DNA of 64,000 bases from Croceibacterium mercuriale (GCF_000802385.1 NZ_JTDN01000001.1:1805501-1869500), one strand, 5' to 3'; shown: positions 16,733 through 27,253, numbered from the stretch's first letter. Notes: generated from the letters alone by a model not told the origin. Numbers and translations: made by a program.

Positions 16733-18142
16733 ATGGGCATGAAAGACGAATTGATCCAGCCGGATCGCGGCGGGGCCGCCACCACCATCCGTCTGGTCAC
16801 GGCCGACACCTTCGACCGCACCGCCATAACGCTGAGCGGGCCGCAACGCTCCCTGCTGGCGGCGCAGCGTTTCACCGGCAAGGCAGGACAGACCGCGATC
16901 CTGCCCGATGGCGAAGGCTGGCTGGCGCTGGGTGGCGTGCCGGACAAGGGCCTGAGCAGCTGGTGCCTGGCCCGGCTGGCCGAGGTGCTGCCCGCGGGCA
17001 CGTACCGGCTGGCAGAAGAAAGCGGGTTCGACGGTGTCGATCATGCGCTGCTCGGCTGGCAGACCGCGCAATACCGCTTCGATCGCTATGCCGCCGATGC
17101 CGCGGCGGAAGGGCCGCGAGTGCTGCTGACGGGCAAGGCCGGCGCGATCGCCGGTGCGCTGGCCGAAGCACGCGCGGTGCAGTTGGTGCGTGATCTGGTG
17201 AATACCCCGGCGGAGGACATGGGCCCTGCCGCGCTGGAGCAGGTGGCCGCCGGCATCGTCGCCGCGCACCGGGCGGAGTTGACGGTGACCCGCGGGGAGC
17301 AGCTGGAGGCGGACTACCCCATGATCCACGCGGTCGGCCGGGCCGCGGCGCGCCACCATGCGCCGCGCCTGCTGCACCTGACCTGGGGACGGCCGGACGC
17401 ACCGGTGCTGGCGCTGGTCGGCAAGGGGGTCTGCTTCGACTCGGGCGGGCTCGACATCAAGCCATCGGCCGGCATGCTGCTGATGAAGAAGGACATGGGC
17501 GGTGCGGCCCATGCGCTTGCCCTCGCCCGGCTGGTGATGGAGGCCGGGCTGGACGTACGGCTGCATTGCCTGGTGCCGGCGGTGGAGAACGCCATTGCCG
17601 GCAATGCCTTCCGCCCGGGCGACGTGCTGCGCAGCCGCAAGGGGCTGAGCGTGGAAATCGGCAACACCGATGCCGAAGGGCGCCTGATCCTGGCCGATGC
17701 GCTGACCCGCGCCAGCGAGGAGAGCCCTGCACTGATGCTGGACTTCGCCACCCTGACGGGCGCGGCGCGCGTGGCGCTCGGCCCCGACCTGCCTGCCCTG
17801 TTCGCGCGAACGGATGCCACGGCCGACGCACTGCTGGCGGCGGGCCGCGCGCAGGACGACCCGGTGTGGCGCCTGCCGCTGCACGCCCCTTATGCCGAGG
17901 GGCTGAAGTCCGACATCGCCGACATCAACAACGCCACCACCAACAGCTTCGCCGGCGCGGTCACCGCCGCGATTTTCCTTGACCGGTTCGTGGGCCAGGA
18001 TGCCGCCGGGCAGCCGATCGACTGGGCCCATTTCGACACCTTCGCCTGGAACCCCGCCCCGCGCCCCGGCCGGCCGCGCGGCGGTGAGGCGCTGGGTCTG
18101 CGCGCGGCCTGGCACATGCTGCAGGGCCGGTTCGGCAGCTGA
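16733..18142 (+). CDS. Leucyl aminopeptidase family (M17) peptidase
   Basis: A cytosolic two-metal aminopeptidase of about 469 residues. The M17 C-terminal catalytic domain is clear: GKGVCFDSGGLDIKPSAGML, the metal and active-site Lys/Asp cluster, then MKKDMGGAAHAL, and the family signature NTDAEGRLILADAL with its metal-binding Asp/Glu. The N-terminal domain is shorter than in PepA, as in the sphingomonad M17 group. ATG codons at 16733 and 16739 are both possible. The frame stays open far upstream, but that part is antisense to the lipoprotein gene and is not protein-like. Confidence 0.9.
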   Translation: MGMKDELIQPDRGGAATTIRLVTADTFDRTAITLSGPQRSLLAAQRFTGKAGQTAILPDGEGWLALGGVPDKGLSSWCLARLAEVLPAGTYRLAEESGFDGVDHALLGWQTAQYRFDRYAADAAAEGPRVLLTGKAGAIAGALAEARAVQLVRDLVNTPAEDMGPAALEQVAAGIVAAHRAELTVTRGEQLEADYPMIHAVGRAAARHHAPRLLHLTWGRPDAPVLALVGKGVCFDSGGLDIKPSAGMLLMKKDMGGAAHALALARLVMEAGLDVRLHCLVPAVENAIAGNAFRPGDVLRSRKGLSVEIGNTDAEGRLILADALTRASEESPALMLDFATLTGAARVALGPDLPALFARTDATADALLAAGRAQDDPVWRLPLHAPYAEGLKSDIADINNATTNSFAGAVTAAIFLDRFVGQDAAGQPIDWAHFDTFAWNPAPRPGRPRGGEALGLRAAWHMLQGRFGS

Positions 18143-18194
18143 TGCACGTTGCTGCCGCTTGCCGTTCGTGCGGGTGGCGGGTAAGCGCCCGCCC

Positions 18195-18584
18195 GTGACA
18201 GAGGAACCGTCTGGCGAAACCGCCACCCATCCGGATGATGCCGCCGACACCGGTCTGCACCGCAACCAGGGCCCTTATGCACTGAGCGGCCCGATCGAGC
18301 GGCCTGCCACCGGAACGGTGCCGCTGCGCGGCGACCTGGCGCATATCGGTCTCGCCGGCCGCCACTTCGTGCCCCATTATGCCGTGCCGCAGCCGCGTAC
18401 CGTGCTGCCCGGCGGCGCGCCGCTGCTGCTGCAACCCGACGCCCAGGCAGAGGAGCTGTGCACCCTGATGGAAGGCGACAGCTTCGAGGTGCTGGAGGTC
18501 GGTCAGGTGTGGGCTTGGGGCTGCCTGTCGCTGGACGGCCCGGTCGGCTATGTCCGGCTGGACCATCTGGAGCTGCTGTCCTGA
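18195..18584 (+). CDS. Small SH3-domain protein
   Basis: A 129-residue protein from a GTG at 18195. After a variable N-terminus comes LRGDLAHIGLAGRHFVPHYAVP and an SH3b-like fold ending VWAWGCLSLDGPVGYVRLDH. That segment closely resembles the N-terminal SH3 region of alphaproteobacterial NlpC/P60 (C40) peptidases, but the Cys/His peptidase domain is missing. It may bind peptidoglycan or be a leftover of such a peptidase. No signal peptide is visible. Its TGA overlaps the argC start (TGATG), so the two are coupled. Confidence 0.65.
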   Translation: MTEEPSGETATHPDDAADTGLHRNQGPYALSGPIERPATGTVPLRGDLAHIGLAGRHFVPHYAVPQPRTVLPGGAPLLLQPDAQAEELCTLMEGDSFEVLEVGQVWAWGCLSLDGPVGYVRLDHLELLS

Positions 18585-19510
18585 TGGCGCAGAGCGTGTT
18601 CATCGACGGTGCCGCCGGGACGACCGGGCTGGAGATCGTGGAACGACTGGCAACCCGCCCGGAGTTCGAATTGCTGGTGCTGGATGGCGAGCGCCGCAAG
18701 GATCCGTCCGCGCGGGGTCAGGCGTTGAACGAGGCCGACTTCGCCATCCTGTGCCTGCCTGACGATGCCGCACGCGAGGCCGTGGCGCTGATCGATCCGA
18801 CAAGCGCGACGCGGGTGATCGACGCATCCACTGCGTTCCGCGTGGCGGATGGCTGGGCCTACGGCTTTCCCGAACTGATCGGTCGCGATGCTGTCGCGGC
18901 GGCGCGGCGGGTGAGCAATCCGGGCTGCTATCCCACCGGCTTCCTGGCGCTGGTCGCGCCGCTGGTGCGCGGTGGCCTGCTGCCGGCGGACTGGCCCTAC
19001 ACCGTCAATGCCGTGTCCGGCTACTCGGGTGGCGGCAAGGCGCTGATCGAGCGGTTCGAGTATGACCGGGACATCGCCTGGCGCGGCTACGGCCTGGCGC
19101 TGGGGCACAAGCACTTGGCGGAGATGCGGGCCCATGCCGGGCTGGTGCATGATCCCGTCTTCGCGCCCGCGGTGATCGCCGCCCATCGCGGCATGGCGGT
19201 GGAAGTGCCGCTGCCGCTGGCGGCCATGCCCGGCTCGGGCCACCCCGACGCACTGCGGGAAGCGCTGATGCGCTTCTACGAGGGCAGCCGGATCGTGTCC
19301 GTTGCCGACACGCAGCCGGACGAGCTGCTGCTGCGTGCCGGAGCCGCGGGGAACGATCGGTTGGAACTGCATGTGCTGGGTGCCGACGACGGCCGGCAAG
19401 CGCGGCTGATCGCGTTGCTGGACAATCTGGGCAAGGGCGCCAGCGGCGCAGCGATCCAGTCACTGAACCTGATGGCCGGGCTGGACGAAGCGACCGGGCT
19501 GCGGCTCTGA
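18584..19510 (+). CDS. argC: N-acetyl-gamma-glutamyl-phosphate reductase
   Basis: Catalyses the NADPH-dependent third step of arginine biosynthesis. The 308-residue length matches the short, type 2 ArgC. Visible are the NADP-binding start VFIDGAAGTTGLEI and the catalytic Cys in VSNPGCYPTGF; VSGYSGGGKALIERF and GHKHLAEM complete the active site. The ATG at 18584 overlaps the SH3 gene stop. The longer open frame upstream is a shadow of that gene. Confidence 0.93.
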   Translation: MAQSVFIDGAAGTTGLEIVERLATRPEFELLVLDGERRKDPSARGQALNEADFAILCLPDDAAREAVALIDPTSATRVIDASTAFRVADGWAYGFPELIGRDAVAAARRVSNPGCYPTGFLALVAPLVRGGLLPADWPYTVNAVSGYSGGGKALIERFEYDRDIAWRGYGLALGHKHLAEMRAHAGLVHDPVFAPAVIAAHRGMAVEVPLPLAAMPGSGHPDALREALMRFYEGSRIVSVADTQPDELLLRAGAAGNDRLELHVLGADDGRQARLIALLDNLGKGASGAAIQSLNLMAGLDEATGLRL

Positions 19511-19612
19511 GCATCACTGCCGCTTTATCGGGCACTTGCTCCTTTTTCAGGCAATGATCTGGCGCGAACATCAGCCGAAGTGAACGATGTTGTTGCTGCG
19601 GTGGCACAATGA

Positions 19613-20080
<468 letters not shown>

Positions 20081-20141
20081 TCGAGAGTTCGCGGGGCCGT
20101 GGCTCCGCGCCAATGTATTCTAGCGTCAAGGAAGGAACGCC

Positions 20142-21551
20142 ATGTCCACTGCATCGGAAGTCATGAAGCGGATCAAGGACGAAGAGATCGAGTGGGTCGA
20201 TCTGCGCTTCACCGATCCCAAGGGCAAGTGGCACCACCTGTCCATGGTCGCATCCGCGCTGGACGAGGACCAGCTGGAAGAAGGCCTGATGTTCGACGGC
20301 TCCTCCATCGAGGGATGGAAGGTCATCAACGAGTCGGACATGGTGCTGAAGCCTGACCTGACCGAAGTCTACATGGACCCGTTCAGCGCCACGCCGATGA
20401 TGATCGTGTTCTGCGACATCATCGAGCCGTCGACCGGTGAATGGTATGCGCGCGACCCGCGCACGACCGCCAAGCGGGCCGAGAACTACATGAAGAGCCT
20501 GGGCATCGGCGACACCGTCTATGTCGGCCCCGAGGCCGAGTTCTTCATGTTCGACGACGTGCGCTGGCAGGACGGCTATAACGGTTCGGGCTTCCAGATC
20601 GACGACATCGAGCTGCCGACCAACACCAACACCGAAATGGACGCCGGCAACATGGGCCACCGTCCGCGCGTGAAGGGCGGCTATTTCCCGGTCGCACCGG
20701 TGGACAGCGCCGTCGACATCCGTGGCGAGATGGTTTCGACCATGCTGGAAATGGGCCTGCCCTGCGACAAGCACCACCACGAAGTGGCGGCCGCGCAGCA
20801 CGAGCTGGGCATGACCTTCGGCACGCTGGTGCAGACGGCCGATCGCATGCAGATCTACAAGTATGTGGTCCACATGGTAGCCCATGCCTACGGCAAGACC
20901 GCGACGTTCATGCCCAAGCCGATCAAGGGCGACAACGGCTCCGGCATGCACACGCACTTCTCGATCTGGGATGGTGGCAAGCCGACCTTCGCCGGCAACG
21001 GCTATGCCGGCCTGTCGGACACCTGCCTGTATTTCATCGGCGGCGTGATCAAGCATGCCAAGGCGCTGAACGCCTTCACCAATCCGACCACCAACAGCTA
21101 CAAGCGGTTGGTGCCGGGCTTCGAGGCGCCGGTGCTGCTGGCCTATTCCGCGCGCAACCGTTCGGCCTCGTGCCGCATTCCGTACGGTTCGGGCGAGAAG
21201 AGCAAGCGCGTGGAGTTCCGCTTCCCCGACGCGATGGCCAACCCGTATCTGTGCTACGCTGCGCTGCTGATGGCCGGCCTGGACGGTATCCAGAACCGTA
21301 TCCACCCGGGTGAGGCGATGGACAAGAACCTGTACGACCTGCCGCCGGCAGAGCTCGCCCAGGTGCCGACCGTGTGCGGCTCGCTGCGCGAGGCCCTCGA
21401 CTCGGTCATGGCCGATCATGAATTCCTGCTGCGTGGCGACGTGTTCACCAAGGAGCAGATCGAAGCCTATGTCGAGCTGAAGTGGGACGAAGTTTCGCGC
21501 TTCGAAACCACGCCCAGCCCGGTCGAATTCGACATGTACTACAGCGCCTGA
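20142..21551 (+). CDS. glnA: Glutamine synthetase type I
   Basis: Assimilates ammonia by converting glutamate to glutamine with ATP. At 469 residues it is the standard GSI-beta length. Motifs include [11 protein letters not shown], the metal-site region [21 protein letters not shown], the ATP-site segment [12 protein letters not shown], and NLYDLPP near the C-terminus carrying the Tyr that GlnE adenylylates. A strong AAGGAAGG ribosome-binding site precedes the ATG. A hairpin terminator follows 20 bp after the stop. Confidence 0.97.
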   Translation: MSTASEVMKRIKDEEIEWVDLRFTDPKGKWHHLSMVASALDEDQLEEGLMFDGSSIEGWKVINESDMVLKPDLTEVYMDPFSATPMMIVFCDIIEPSTGEWYARDPRTTAKRAENYMKSLGIGDTVYVGPEAEFFMFDDVRWQDGYNGSGFQIDDIELPTNTNTEMDAGNMGHRPRVKGGYFPVAPVDSAVDIRGEMVSTMLEMGLPCDKHHHEVAAAQHELGMTFGTLVQTADRMQIYKYVVHMVAHAYGKTATFMPKPIKGDNGSGMHTHFSIWDGGKPTFAGNGYAGLSDTCLYFIGGVIKHAKALNAFTNPTTNSYKRLVPGFEAPVLLAYSARNRSASCRIPYGSGEKSKRVEFRFPDAMANPYLCYAALLMAGLDGIQNRIHPGEAMDKNLYDLPPAELAQVPTVCGSLREALDSVMADHEFLLRGDVFTKEQIEAYVELKWDEVSRFETTPSPVEFDMYYSA

Positions 21552-21570
21552 CCGGCCCTGCAGCGACCAT

Positions 21571-21606
21571 GAAAGGGGCGTCCGGAGCGATCCGGGCGCC
21601 CTTTCT
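21571..21606 (+). terminator. Rho-independent terminator of glnBA
   Basis: AAAGGGGCGTCCGG pairs with the CCGGGCGCCCTTT strand across a short AGCGAT loop (about 21572-21605), followed by CTGTTG. It lies 20 bp after the glnA stop codon. Confidence 0.75.
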
Positions 21607-21661
21607 GTTGCAGCAGCAGCCTGTCCGTAGAACCAGCATGGTTGTGCTGGCCCACTCGAAG

Positions 21662-21677
21662 AAACCATTTTCCTACA
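21662..21677 (+). promoter_or_regulatory. Shared 16-bp motif, copy 1 (ahead of the lysozyme gene)
   Basis: AAACCATTTTCCTACA. The same word, differing only at two central positions (AAACC-NN-TTTCCTACA), precedes both helix-turn-helix genes of the accessory region (30470-30485 and 37661-37676). Here it ends 51 bp before the lysozyme start codon and points the same way. Probably a promoter element or activator site. Confidence 0.5.
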
Positions 21678-21728
21678 GTGTCAGGCTGTTCCTAGTGCCT
21701 CGCGCAGCCAATTGCCGGAGGACAGCAG

Positions 21729-22349
21729 ATGAACAGGAAAGCCATATTCGACGCCGTGCGCCAGATCCTGGGCCGAGGGTTCTCCCGCGCGGAGGTCGCG
21801 CGGCTGGATCACGCGATCGACCAGACGATCACGCCGGAAGCGGACAGCAGCCCCGTCACCACGGTCGGTGAGCCGGGATTGCAGCTGATCCGCGAGTTCG
21901 AAGGCTTCGCCCGCCGACGCAAGGACGGATTGGTCGAGGCCTATCCCGATCCCGCCACCGGCGGCGCGCCGTGGACGATCGGCTGGGGCTCCACCACGGA
22001 CGAGGGTGGCAACGCGATCACGCCGGGCACCGTGTGGGCGCAGGAGCGGTGCGATGCACGCTTTGCCGTGCATGTCGCGGAGTTCGCCGGAGAGGTCGCG
22101 ACGCTACTGGGTCGGACGCCCACCAGCCGGAACCAGTTCGATGCGCTGGTCAGCCTCGCTTACAATATCGGCACGTCCGCGCTCGCGACATCCACCCTGC
22201 TGCGGATGCACCTGGCCGGCAATCATGCCGGCGCAGCGGAGCAGTTCGGGCGCTGGAACCGGGCTGGCGGCCGCGTGCTGGCCGGACTTGTGCGGCGGCG
22301 GGCGGCGGAAGCGGCACTGTACCGCCGCGCGGACGACATGACCGGGTAG
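21729..22349 (+). CDS. Phage-type lysozyme (GH24 endolysin)
   Basis: A muramidase of the T4/lambdoid GH24 family, 206 residues. The catalytic set is visible: Glu near 58 in IREFEGF, Asp near 74 in AYPDPATGG, and Thr near 83 in WTIGWGSTT; QFDALVSLAYNIG is the family helix. The N-terminal 45 residues form a separate region with no signal peptide, so release would need a holin or lysis of the cell. No other phage gene is adjacent. Its upstream 16-bp motif is shared with two helix-turn-helix cassettes. It could be a domesticated phage or gene-transfer-agent lysis gene. Confidence 0.85.
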   Translation: MNRKAIFDAVRQILGRGFSRAEVARLDHAIDQTITPEADSSPVTTVGEPGLQLIREFEGFARRRKDGLVEAYPDPATGGAPWTIGWGSTTDEGGNAITPGTVWAQERCDARFAVHVAEFAGEVATLLGRTPTSRNQFDALVSLAYNIGTSALATSTLLRMHLAGNHAGAAEQFGRWNRAGGRVLAGLVRRRAAEAALYRRADDMTG

Positions 22350-22358
22350 CCTGCCTGG

Positions 22359-23216
22359 CTACTCCGGAACGACCTTGTATTGCTGCTGGCCGCCGGGAGC
22401 ACCGTCCTTGCTCTCGCCGCTCAGCTTGCGGCCTTCATCCGGAGGGGAGGCGGTGACCTGCGCGATCAGCGCCGCCTGCTCCCCGTCGGAGAACCGCACC
22501 CAGCCGGTGAGCTCCAGCCGCTCCAGCGGGCGGTAGCGGACCTTGTACTGCATCCGGCTGGACCCATCCACCCAGTAGCCGAGATAGACATAGCGCAACC
22601 CCTCCGCCGCGGCGCGGCGGATATGTTCGAGGATGATGAAGTTGCCCAGCCCCGCGCGCGCGGCATCGTCCGGCTCGTAGAAGCTGTAGATCATCGACAG
22701 GCCATCGGCCTGCCGATCGGTCAGGCAGGCCCCGACCAGTCGCCCCGGACCGCCATCCGCGTCGGGCTCCCGATACTCGATCATGCTGCTGGTCACGGTG
22801 GTGTGTTCCACCATGTCGGCGAAGTCGACCTCGTCCATCGCCGCCATGCCGCCGCCGGGATGGCGGCTGACAAGGTAGCGCTGCAGCAGCTCGAACTGTT
22901 CTGCCGTAGCCCAGGGCCGGCACTCGGTGACGATCAGGTCGCCATTGCGCTTCAAGGCGCGCTTCTGCGTGGTGGAGGCGCGGAACTCCGCCGCCAGGAC
23001 GCGGACCGACACGCAGGCGCGGCAATCGACACAGCTGGGGCGATAGGCAACGGTCTGGCTGCGACGGAAGCCGATGCGGCTGAGCGCATCGTTCAGACCG
23101 TCCGCCTGCGGACCCTTCAGCTCCGTGAACACCTTGCGCTCGGTCCGTCCCGGCAAATAGGGGCACGGTGACGGGGTCGTCACGAAGAACCGGGGAAAGC
23201 GCACAGGGGCGGTCAC
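22359..23216 (-). CDS. bpt: Aspartate/glutamate leucyltransferase (Bpt)
   Basis: Attaches leucine to proteins with N-terminal Asp or Glu, marking them for ClpS-ClpAP degradation (N-degron pathway). It has 285 residues from the GTG at 23216. Family features are [20 protein letters not shown] at the N-terminus, a conserved Cys cluster [16 protein letters not shown], and the C-terminal acyltransferase fold with [20 protein letters not shown]. The frame is open further upstream, but the family normally starts at [11 protein letters not shown], so the GTG is preferred. It tails toward the lysozyme gene in convergent orientation with a 9-bp gap. Confidence 0.92.
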   Translation of the reverse strand: MTAPVRFPRFFVTTPSPCPYLPGRTERKVFTELKGPQADGLNDALSRIGFRRSQTVAYRPSCVDCRACVSVRVLAAEFRASTTQKRALKRNGDLIVTECRPWATAEQFELLQRYLVSRHPGGGMAAMDEVDFADMVEHTTVTSSMIEYREPDADGGPGRLVGACLTDRQADGLSMIYSFYEPDDAARAGLGNFIILEHIRRAAAEGLRYVYLGYWVDGSSRMQYKVRYRPLERLELTGWVRFSDGEQAALIAQVTASPPDEGRKLSGESKDGAPGGQQQYKVVPE

Positions 23217-23336
23217 GTTCCGGGCATACTCTCTTGAGGGACGGCGAAAATCAGCGTCTTGTCCTGTCGAAATAGGCGCTCCGGGCGCCACTGCAAACCA
23301 GTCTTGCAGAATATCTGCGCACTGTCCCCTGCTGGA

Positions 23337-24572
23337 TCAGTTCAGCTCCACCTGGCCGACCAGATAGCCGCGCTGCTCCAGCGCTGTGACCAGCCGTTCG
23401 ATCTGCCCGCGATCGCGCGCCTCGCACTCGATGTCGGTGATCAGCCCCTTGGCCGGCAGCGTGGTGAAGATGCGCTGGTGATAGATTTCCAGGATGTTGA
23501 CGTTGTGCGCGTCGAATTCCCGCATGACCTTGTACAGCGCGCCCGGCCGGTCCTGCAGCGTGATCCGCAGCCGGGCGATCCGGCCCGACCGGGCCAGGTC
23601 ACGCAGCAGCACGTTGGTCAGCAGACGTGTGTCGATGTTGCCGCCGCACAGCACCAGTCCCAGCGTGCGCCCGGCAAAGCGCTCGCGGTGCGCCAGCACG
23701 GCGGCCAGACCGGCTGCGCCGGCCCCTTCCACCACCGTCTTCTCGATCTGCAGCAGCAGCGCCACGGCACGTTCCAGGTCGCTTTCGCCGACCAGCACGA
23801 TGTCGTCCACCACGTCGCCGATGATCCGGCTGGTGAACACGCCCGGCTCCTTGACCGCGATGCCTTCCGCCAGCGTGTCGCCGCCCGCGGGCATCACCTG
23901 CCCTTTCAGCCGGGCGTACATCGAGGGGTAAAGCTCCGCCTGCACGCCGACCACCTCGATCGCGCGGTCCTGCGCCTTGGCGACGGTGCCCATGCCGGAG
24001 ATCAGCCCGCCTCCGCCGATCGGCGTCACGATGCAGTCGATGTCCGGCACATCGGCCAGCATCTCCAGCGCGACGGTGCCCTGCCCGGCGGCAATATGCG
24101 GATGGTCGAACGGATGGACGAAGGTCAGGCCGAGCTCTGTCTCCAGCTGGTGGGCATATGCCTTGGCCTCGTCGAAGGTTTCGCCCTCCAGCACGACCTT
24201 GCCGCCGACCTGCTCGGTCTGCATGATCTTCACGGTGGGCGTGGTACGCGGCATGACGATGGTGACCGGCACGCCCAGCCGGGTGCCGTGATAGGACAGC
24301 CCCTGCGCGTGATTGCCCGCGCTGGCGGTGATCACGCCGCGCGCGGTCTGGACCGGGTCCATCTGCAGCAGGGCGTTGAGCGCGCCGCGTTCCTTGTAGG
24401 CGGCAGTGAACTGCTGGTTCTCGAACTTGAGCCAGATCTCCGCGCCGGTAATCTGGGACAGCGTGCGGCTGTAATGGGTCGGCGTGCGCACCACCGCGCC
24501 GGCGATCCGCGCGGCGGCGCCCTCGACATCGGCGAGGGTCAGGGTGCTGTCGAGCAGGTCTGCACTGTCCAT
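23337..24572 (-). CDS. ilvA: Threonine ammonia-lyase (biosynthetic-type threonine dehydratase)
   Basis: A fold-type II PLP enzyme that deaminates threonine to 2-oxobutanoate for isoleucine synthesis. It has 411 residues. The PLP Lys is near residue 60 in TAAYKERGALN. The tetra-glycine-like PLP phosphate loop follows in PIGGGGLISGM. A single C-terminal ACT-like domain (about 330-411) includes ITLQDRPGALYKVMREFDAH. One ACT domain fits the shorter regulatory class of IlvA. It is divergent from the dehydrogenase gene across 92 bp. Confidence 0.92.
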   Translation of the reverse strand: MDSADLLDSTLTLADVEGAAARIAGAVVRTPTHYSRTLSQITGAEIWLKFENQQFTAAYKERGALNALLQMDPVQTARGVITASAGNHAQGLSYHGTRLGVPVTIVMPRTTPTVKIMQTEQVGGKVVLEGETFDEAKAYAHQLETELGLTFVHPFDHPHIAAGQGTVALEMLADVPDIDCIVTPIGGGGLISGMGTVAKAQDRAIEVVGVQAELYPSMYARLKGQVMPAGGDTLAEGIAVKEPGVFTSRIIGDVVDDIVLVGESDLERAVALLLQIEKTVVEGAGAAGLAAVLAHRERFAGRTLGLVLCGGNIDTRLLTNVLLRDLARSGRIARLRITLQDRPGALYKVMREFDAHNVNILEIYHQRIFTTLPAKGLITDIECEARDRGQIERLVTALEQRGYLVGQVELN

Positions 24573-24664
24573 GGCCGGTGCGCCTAGCCCAAAGCGGCGC
24601 GGGAGAAAACCGGCACCGTCGGCAATCGTTGCTTTGCTTGCCTGCAGGCGGCATTGGCGAAGGC

Positions 24665-25558
24665 ATGAGCGAACCCCTGCAGATCACCTTCCTGGGCCTC
24701 GGCGTGATGGGCGCGCCGATGGCCGGCCACCTGGCGCGCGCCGGGCACCGCGTCACCGTGTGGAACCGCACTGCCGGCAAGGCTGACGCCTGGCTGCAGC
24801 GGCATGCCGGGCTGGACGTCGCCTCTGCGCCTTCCGTGGCGGCGGCCGTACAGGGTGCGCAGGTGGTGCTGGCCTGCGTCGGTAACGATGCCGATCTAGC
24901 GGAGGTCGTGCTGGGCGACACCGGCGCGCTGGCGGCGATGCCGGCGGGTGCGCTGTTCGTGGATCATACCACCGTATCCCCCGCTGCGGCGCGCGACGTG
25001 GCGGCCGAGGCAGAGCGCCGCGGGTTGCTGGCACTGGATGCGCCGGTCTCCGGCGGGCAGGCAGGCGCGGAGAACGGCAAGCTGTCGATCATGTGCGGCG
25101 GCACGGCGGAGGCGATGGCCCGGGCCGAGCCGGTGCTGCAGGCCTATGCCGCGCGCATCGTCCATATCGGCGCGGCCGGCGCCGGGCAGAGCGCCAAGGC
25201 GGTGAACCAGATCTGCATCGCCGGCGTGCTGGCGGGATTGTCGGAAGCGGTCGCCTTCGCGCAGGCGCAAGGGCTGGACATCGACAAGGTGCAGCAGGCG
25301 ATCGGCGGCGGCGCAGCGCAAAGCTGGCAGATGGACAATCGCTGGACCAGCATGGCCGCGGGCACGTTCGAGTTCGGCTTCGCCATCGACTGGATGCGCA
25401 AGGATCTCGCCATCGCGCTCGCCACCGCCAATGCGGCCGGCCAACCGCTGCCGGTGACCGCACTGGTGGACCAGCTCTACGCCGCGGTACAGGCCAAGGG
25501 GGGCGGGCGGCAGGATACCAGCGCGCTGATCCGCCATCTGCCGGAGGTCGCCCGATGA
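24665..25558 (+). CDS. NAD(P)-dependent oxidoreductase, 3-hydroxyisobutyrate dehydrogenase family
   Basis: A beta-hydroxyacid dehydrogenase of 297 residues. It has the Rossmann start FLGLGVMGAPMAGHL, the substrate-site DAPVSGGQAGAENG (about 125-138), and the catalytic Lys near 178 in GQSAKAVNQI. The substrate cannot be read from sequence; 3-hydroxyisobutyrate, tartronate semialdehyde or related acids are candidates. The ATG at 24665 follows a GAAGG ribosome-binding site. Its stop overlaps the next gene's start in ATGA. Confidence 0.88.
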   Translation: MSEPLQITFLGLGVMGAPMAGHLARAGHRVTVWNRTAGKADAWLQRHAGLDVASAPSVAAAVQGAQVVLACVGNDADLAEVVLGDTGALAAMPAGALFVDHTTVSPAAARDVAAEAERRGLLALDAPVSGGQAGAENGKLSIMCGGTAEAMARAEPVLQAYAARIVHIGAAGAGQSAKAVNQICIAGVLAGLSEAVAFAQAQGLDIDKVQQAIGGGAAQSWQMDNRWTSMAAGTFEFGFAIDWMRKDLAIALATANAAGQPLPVTALVDQLYAAVQAKGGGRQDTSALIRHLPEVAR

Positions 25559-27240
25559 AGCGCGTTCTGCTCGCCGCCGCCGCACTGCTGTGCGCCACGG
25601 CCGTGCCGGCTCTGGCCGACACGCTGGTCGACAACATCAACGGCATCTCCGTCGATCGCGAGGGCACCGTCACCCGCTTCCGTGGCATGGTGATCGACGA
25701 TCAGGGCAAGATCACGCAGCTGCTGCAACGCCGCGACAAGGCGCCGGAGCGGGTCGAGTTTCGCGAGGACGGCCGTGGGCGCACCGTGATCCCGGGCCTG
25801 ATCGACGGGCACCTGCATCTGATGGGCCTGGGACTGGCGCAGCTCACGCTGGACCTGTCGGACACCGATTCCCTGCAGGAGGCGCTGGACAAGCTGGCCG
25901 CCTACGCCGCCGCCAATCCGGACCAGCCCTGGCTGATCGGGCGTGGCTGGAACCAGGAACGCTGGGGTCTCGGCCGCTTCCCCACGGCAGCGGAACTGGA
26001 TGCGGTGGTCGGCGACCGCCCGGTCTGGCTGAAGCGGGCTGACGACCATGCGGGCTGGGCCAATTCGGTCGCGCTGGCGGCGGCCGGCATCACCGCAGAG
26101 AGTCCCGACCCCGCGGGTGGCCGGATCGAACGCGCGGCCGGCGGACGTGCGCCGGCCGGCGTGCTGGTCGACGCCGCGACCGCGCTGGTCGATGCGCAGG
26201 TGCCCACGCCTCGCCCCTCCGATCGCGACCTGGCCCTGTACGAGGCGCAGCGCGTGCTGCTGCGCAATGGCGTGACCGCCGTGGCCGACATGGGCACCAG
26301 CGTGGACGACTGGATGACCTTGCGCCGCGCCGGCGATGCGGGTCGGCTGGACATCCGCGTGATGGCCTATGCCGCCAATGTGGATGCCATGGTGCTGATC
26401 GGCGGGCCGGCACCGACCCTGTGGTTGTATGACGATCGGCTGCGGCTGAACGGGATCAAGCTGTTCCTTGACGGGGCGCTGGGATCGCGCGGCGCGCTGC
26501 TGAACGCACCCTATGCCGATGATCCGGCCAATCGCGGCATCCCGCTGCTGGACGGCACGCAGTTGCGCAACCTGATGAGCCGCGCGGCGATGGACGACTT
26601 CCAGGTGGCGATCCATGCCATCGGCGACCGCGCCAATCGCGAAGCGCTGGATGCCATTGCCGAACTGTCGGGCGATTATGACGGCGACCGCCGATGGCGG
26701 ATCGAACATGCGCAGGTCGTCGACCCGGCGGACATCACCCGCTTCGGCCAGCACGGCACGATCGCTTCCGTGCAGCCGCAGCACCAGCCGTCGGACCGGC
26801 AGATGGCGGAGGCTCGCCTGGGCCCGCAACGGCTGGCGGGCGCCTATGCCTGGCGCTCCATGCTGGCGGCGGGCGCGCCACTGGCCTTCGGGTCCGACGC
26901 CCCGGTCGAACCCCCCCTGCCCTTCATGGGCATCGCAGCCGCGATCAGCCGCACCGGCGCCGATGGTCAGCCATTCGGCGGGTGGCAGCCGCAGGAGGCG
27001 ATCAACCGCGAGCAGGCGCTGGCCGCCTATACCGCCGGCGCAGCATATGCCGGGTTTGCGGAGCGGCGCTTCGGGCAGCTGGCAGAAGGCCAGCGGGCGG
27101 ATTTCGTGGTGATCGACCGCGACCCGCTGATGGCCAGTCCGGAGGAGATCCGCCAGATCCGTGTGCTGGAAACCTGGATCAACGGCCGCAAGGTGTTCGG
27201 TGGTGAGGAGGCACGCGCAGCCGATGCGCCCGGGCGATAG
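25555..27240 (+). CDS. Exported amidohydrolase (YtcJ-like, Amidohydro_3)
   Basis: A 561-residue metal hydrolase with a signal peptide (MKRVLLAAAALLCATAVPAL, cut after about 21). The amidohydrolase metal sites are IPGLIDGHLHLMG (His near 86 and 88), AIHAIGDRANREALD, RIEHAQVV, and FGSDAPVEP (Asp). YtcJ-like proteins of this length are common, but substrates are largely unknown. It is coupled to the upstream dehydrogenase by a 4-bp overlap and predicted to act in the periplasm. The following entC gene starts after its own palindromic control region, so it may not belong to the same unit. Confidence 0.87.
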   Translation: MKRVLLAAAALLCATAVPALADTLVDNINGISVDREGTVTRFRGMVIDDQGKITQLLQRRDKAPERVEFREDGRGRTVIPGLIDGHLHLMGLGLAQLTLDLSDTDSLQEALDKLAAYAAANPDQPWLIGRGWNQERWGLGRFPTAAELDAVVGDRPVWLKRADDHAGWANSVALAAAGITAESPDPAGGRIERAAGGRAPAGVLVDAATALVDAQVPTPRPSDRDLALYEAQRVLLRNGVTAVADMGTSVDDWMTLRRAGDAGRLDIRVMAYAANVDAMVLIGGPAPTLWLYDDRLRLNGIKLFLDGALGSRGALLNAPYADDPANRGIPLLDGTQLRNLMSRAAMDDFQVAIHAIGDRANREALDAIAELSGDYDGDRRWRIEHAQVVDPADITRFGQHGTIASVQPQHQPSDRQMAEARLGPQRLAGAYAWRSMLAAGAPLAFGSDAPVEPPLPFMGIAAAISRTGADGQPFGGWQPQEAINREQALAAYTAGAAYAGFAERRFGQLAEGQRADFVVIDRDPLMASPEEIRQIRVLETWINGRKVFGGEEARAADAPGR

Positions 27241-27253
27241 ATCGCGATAAGGG

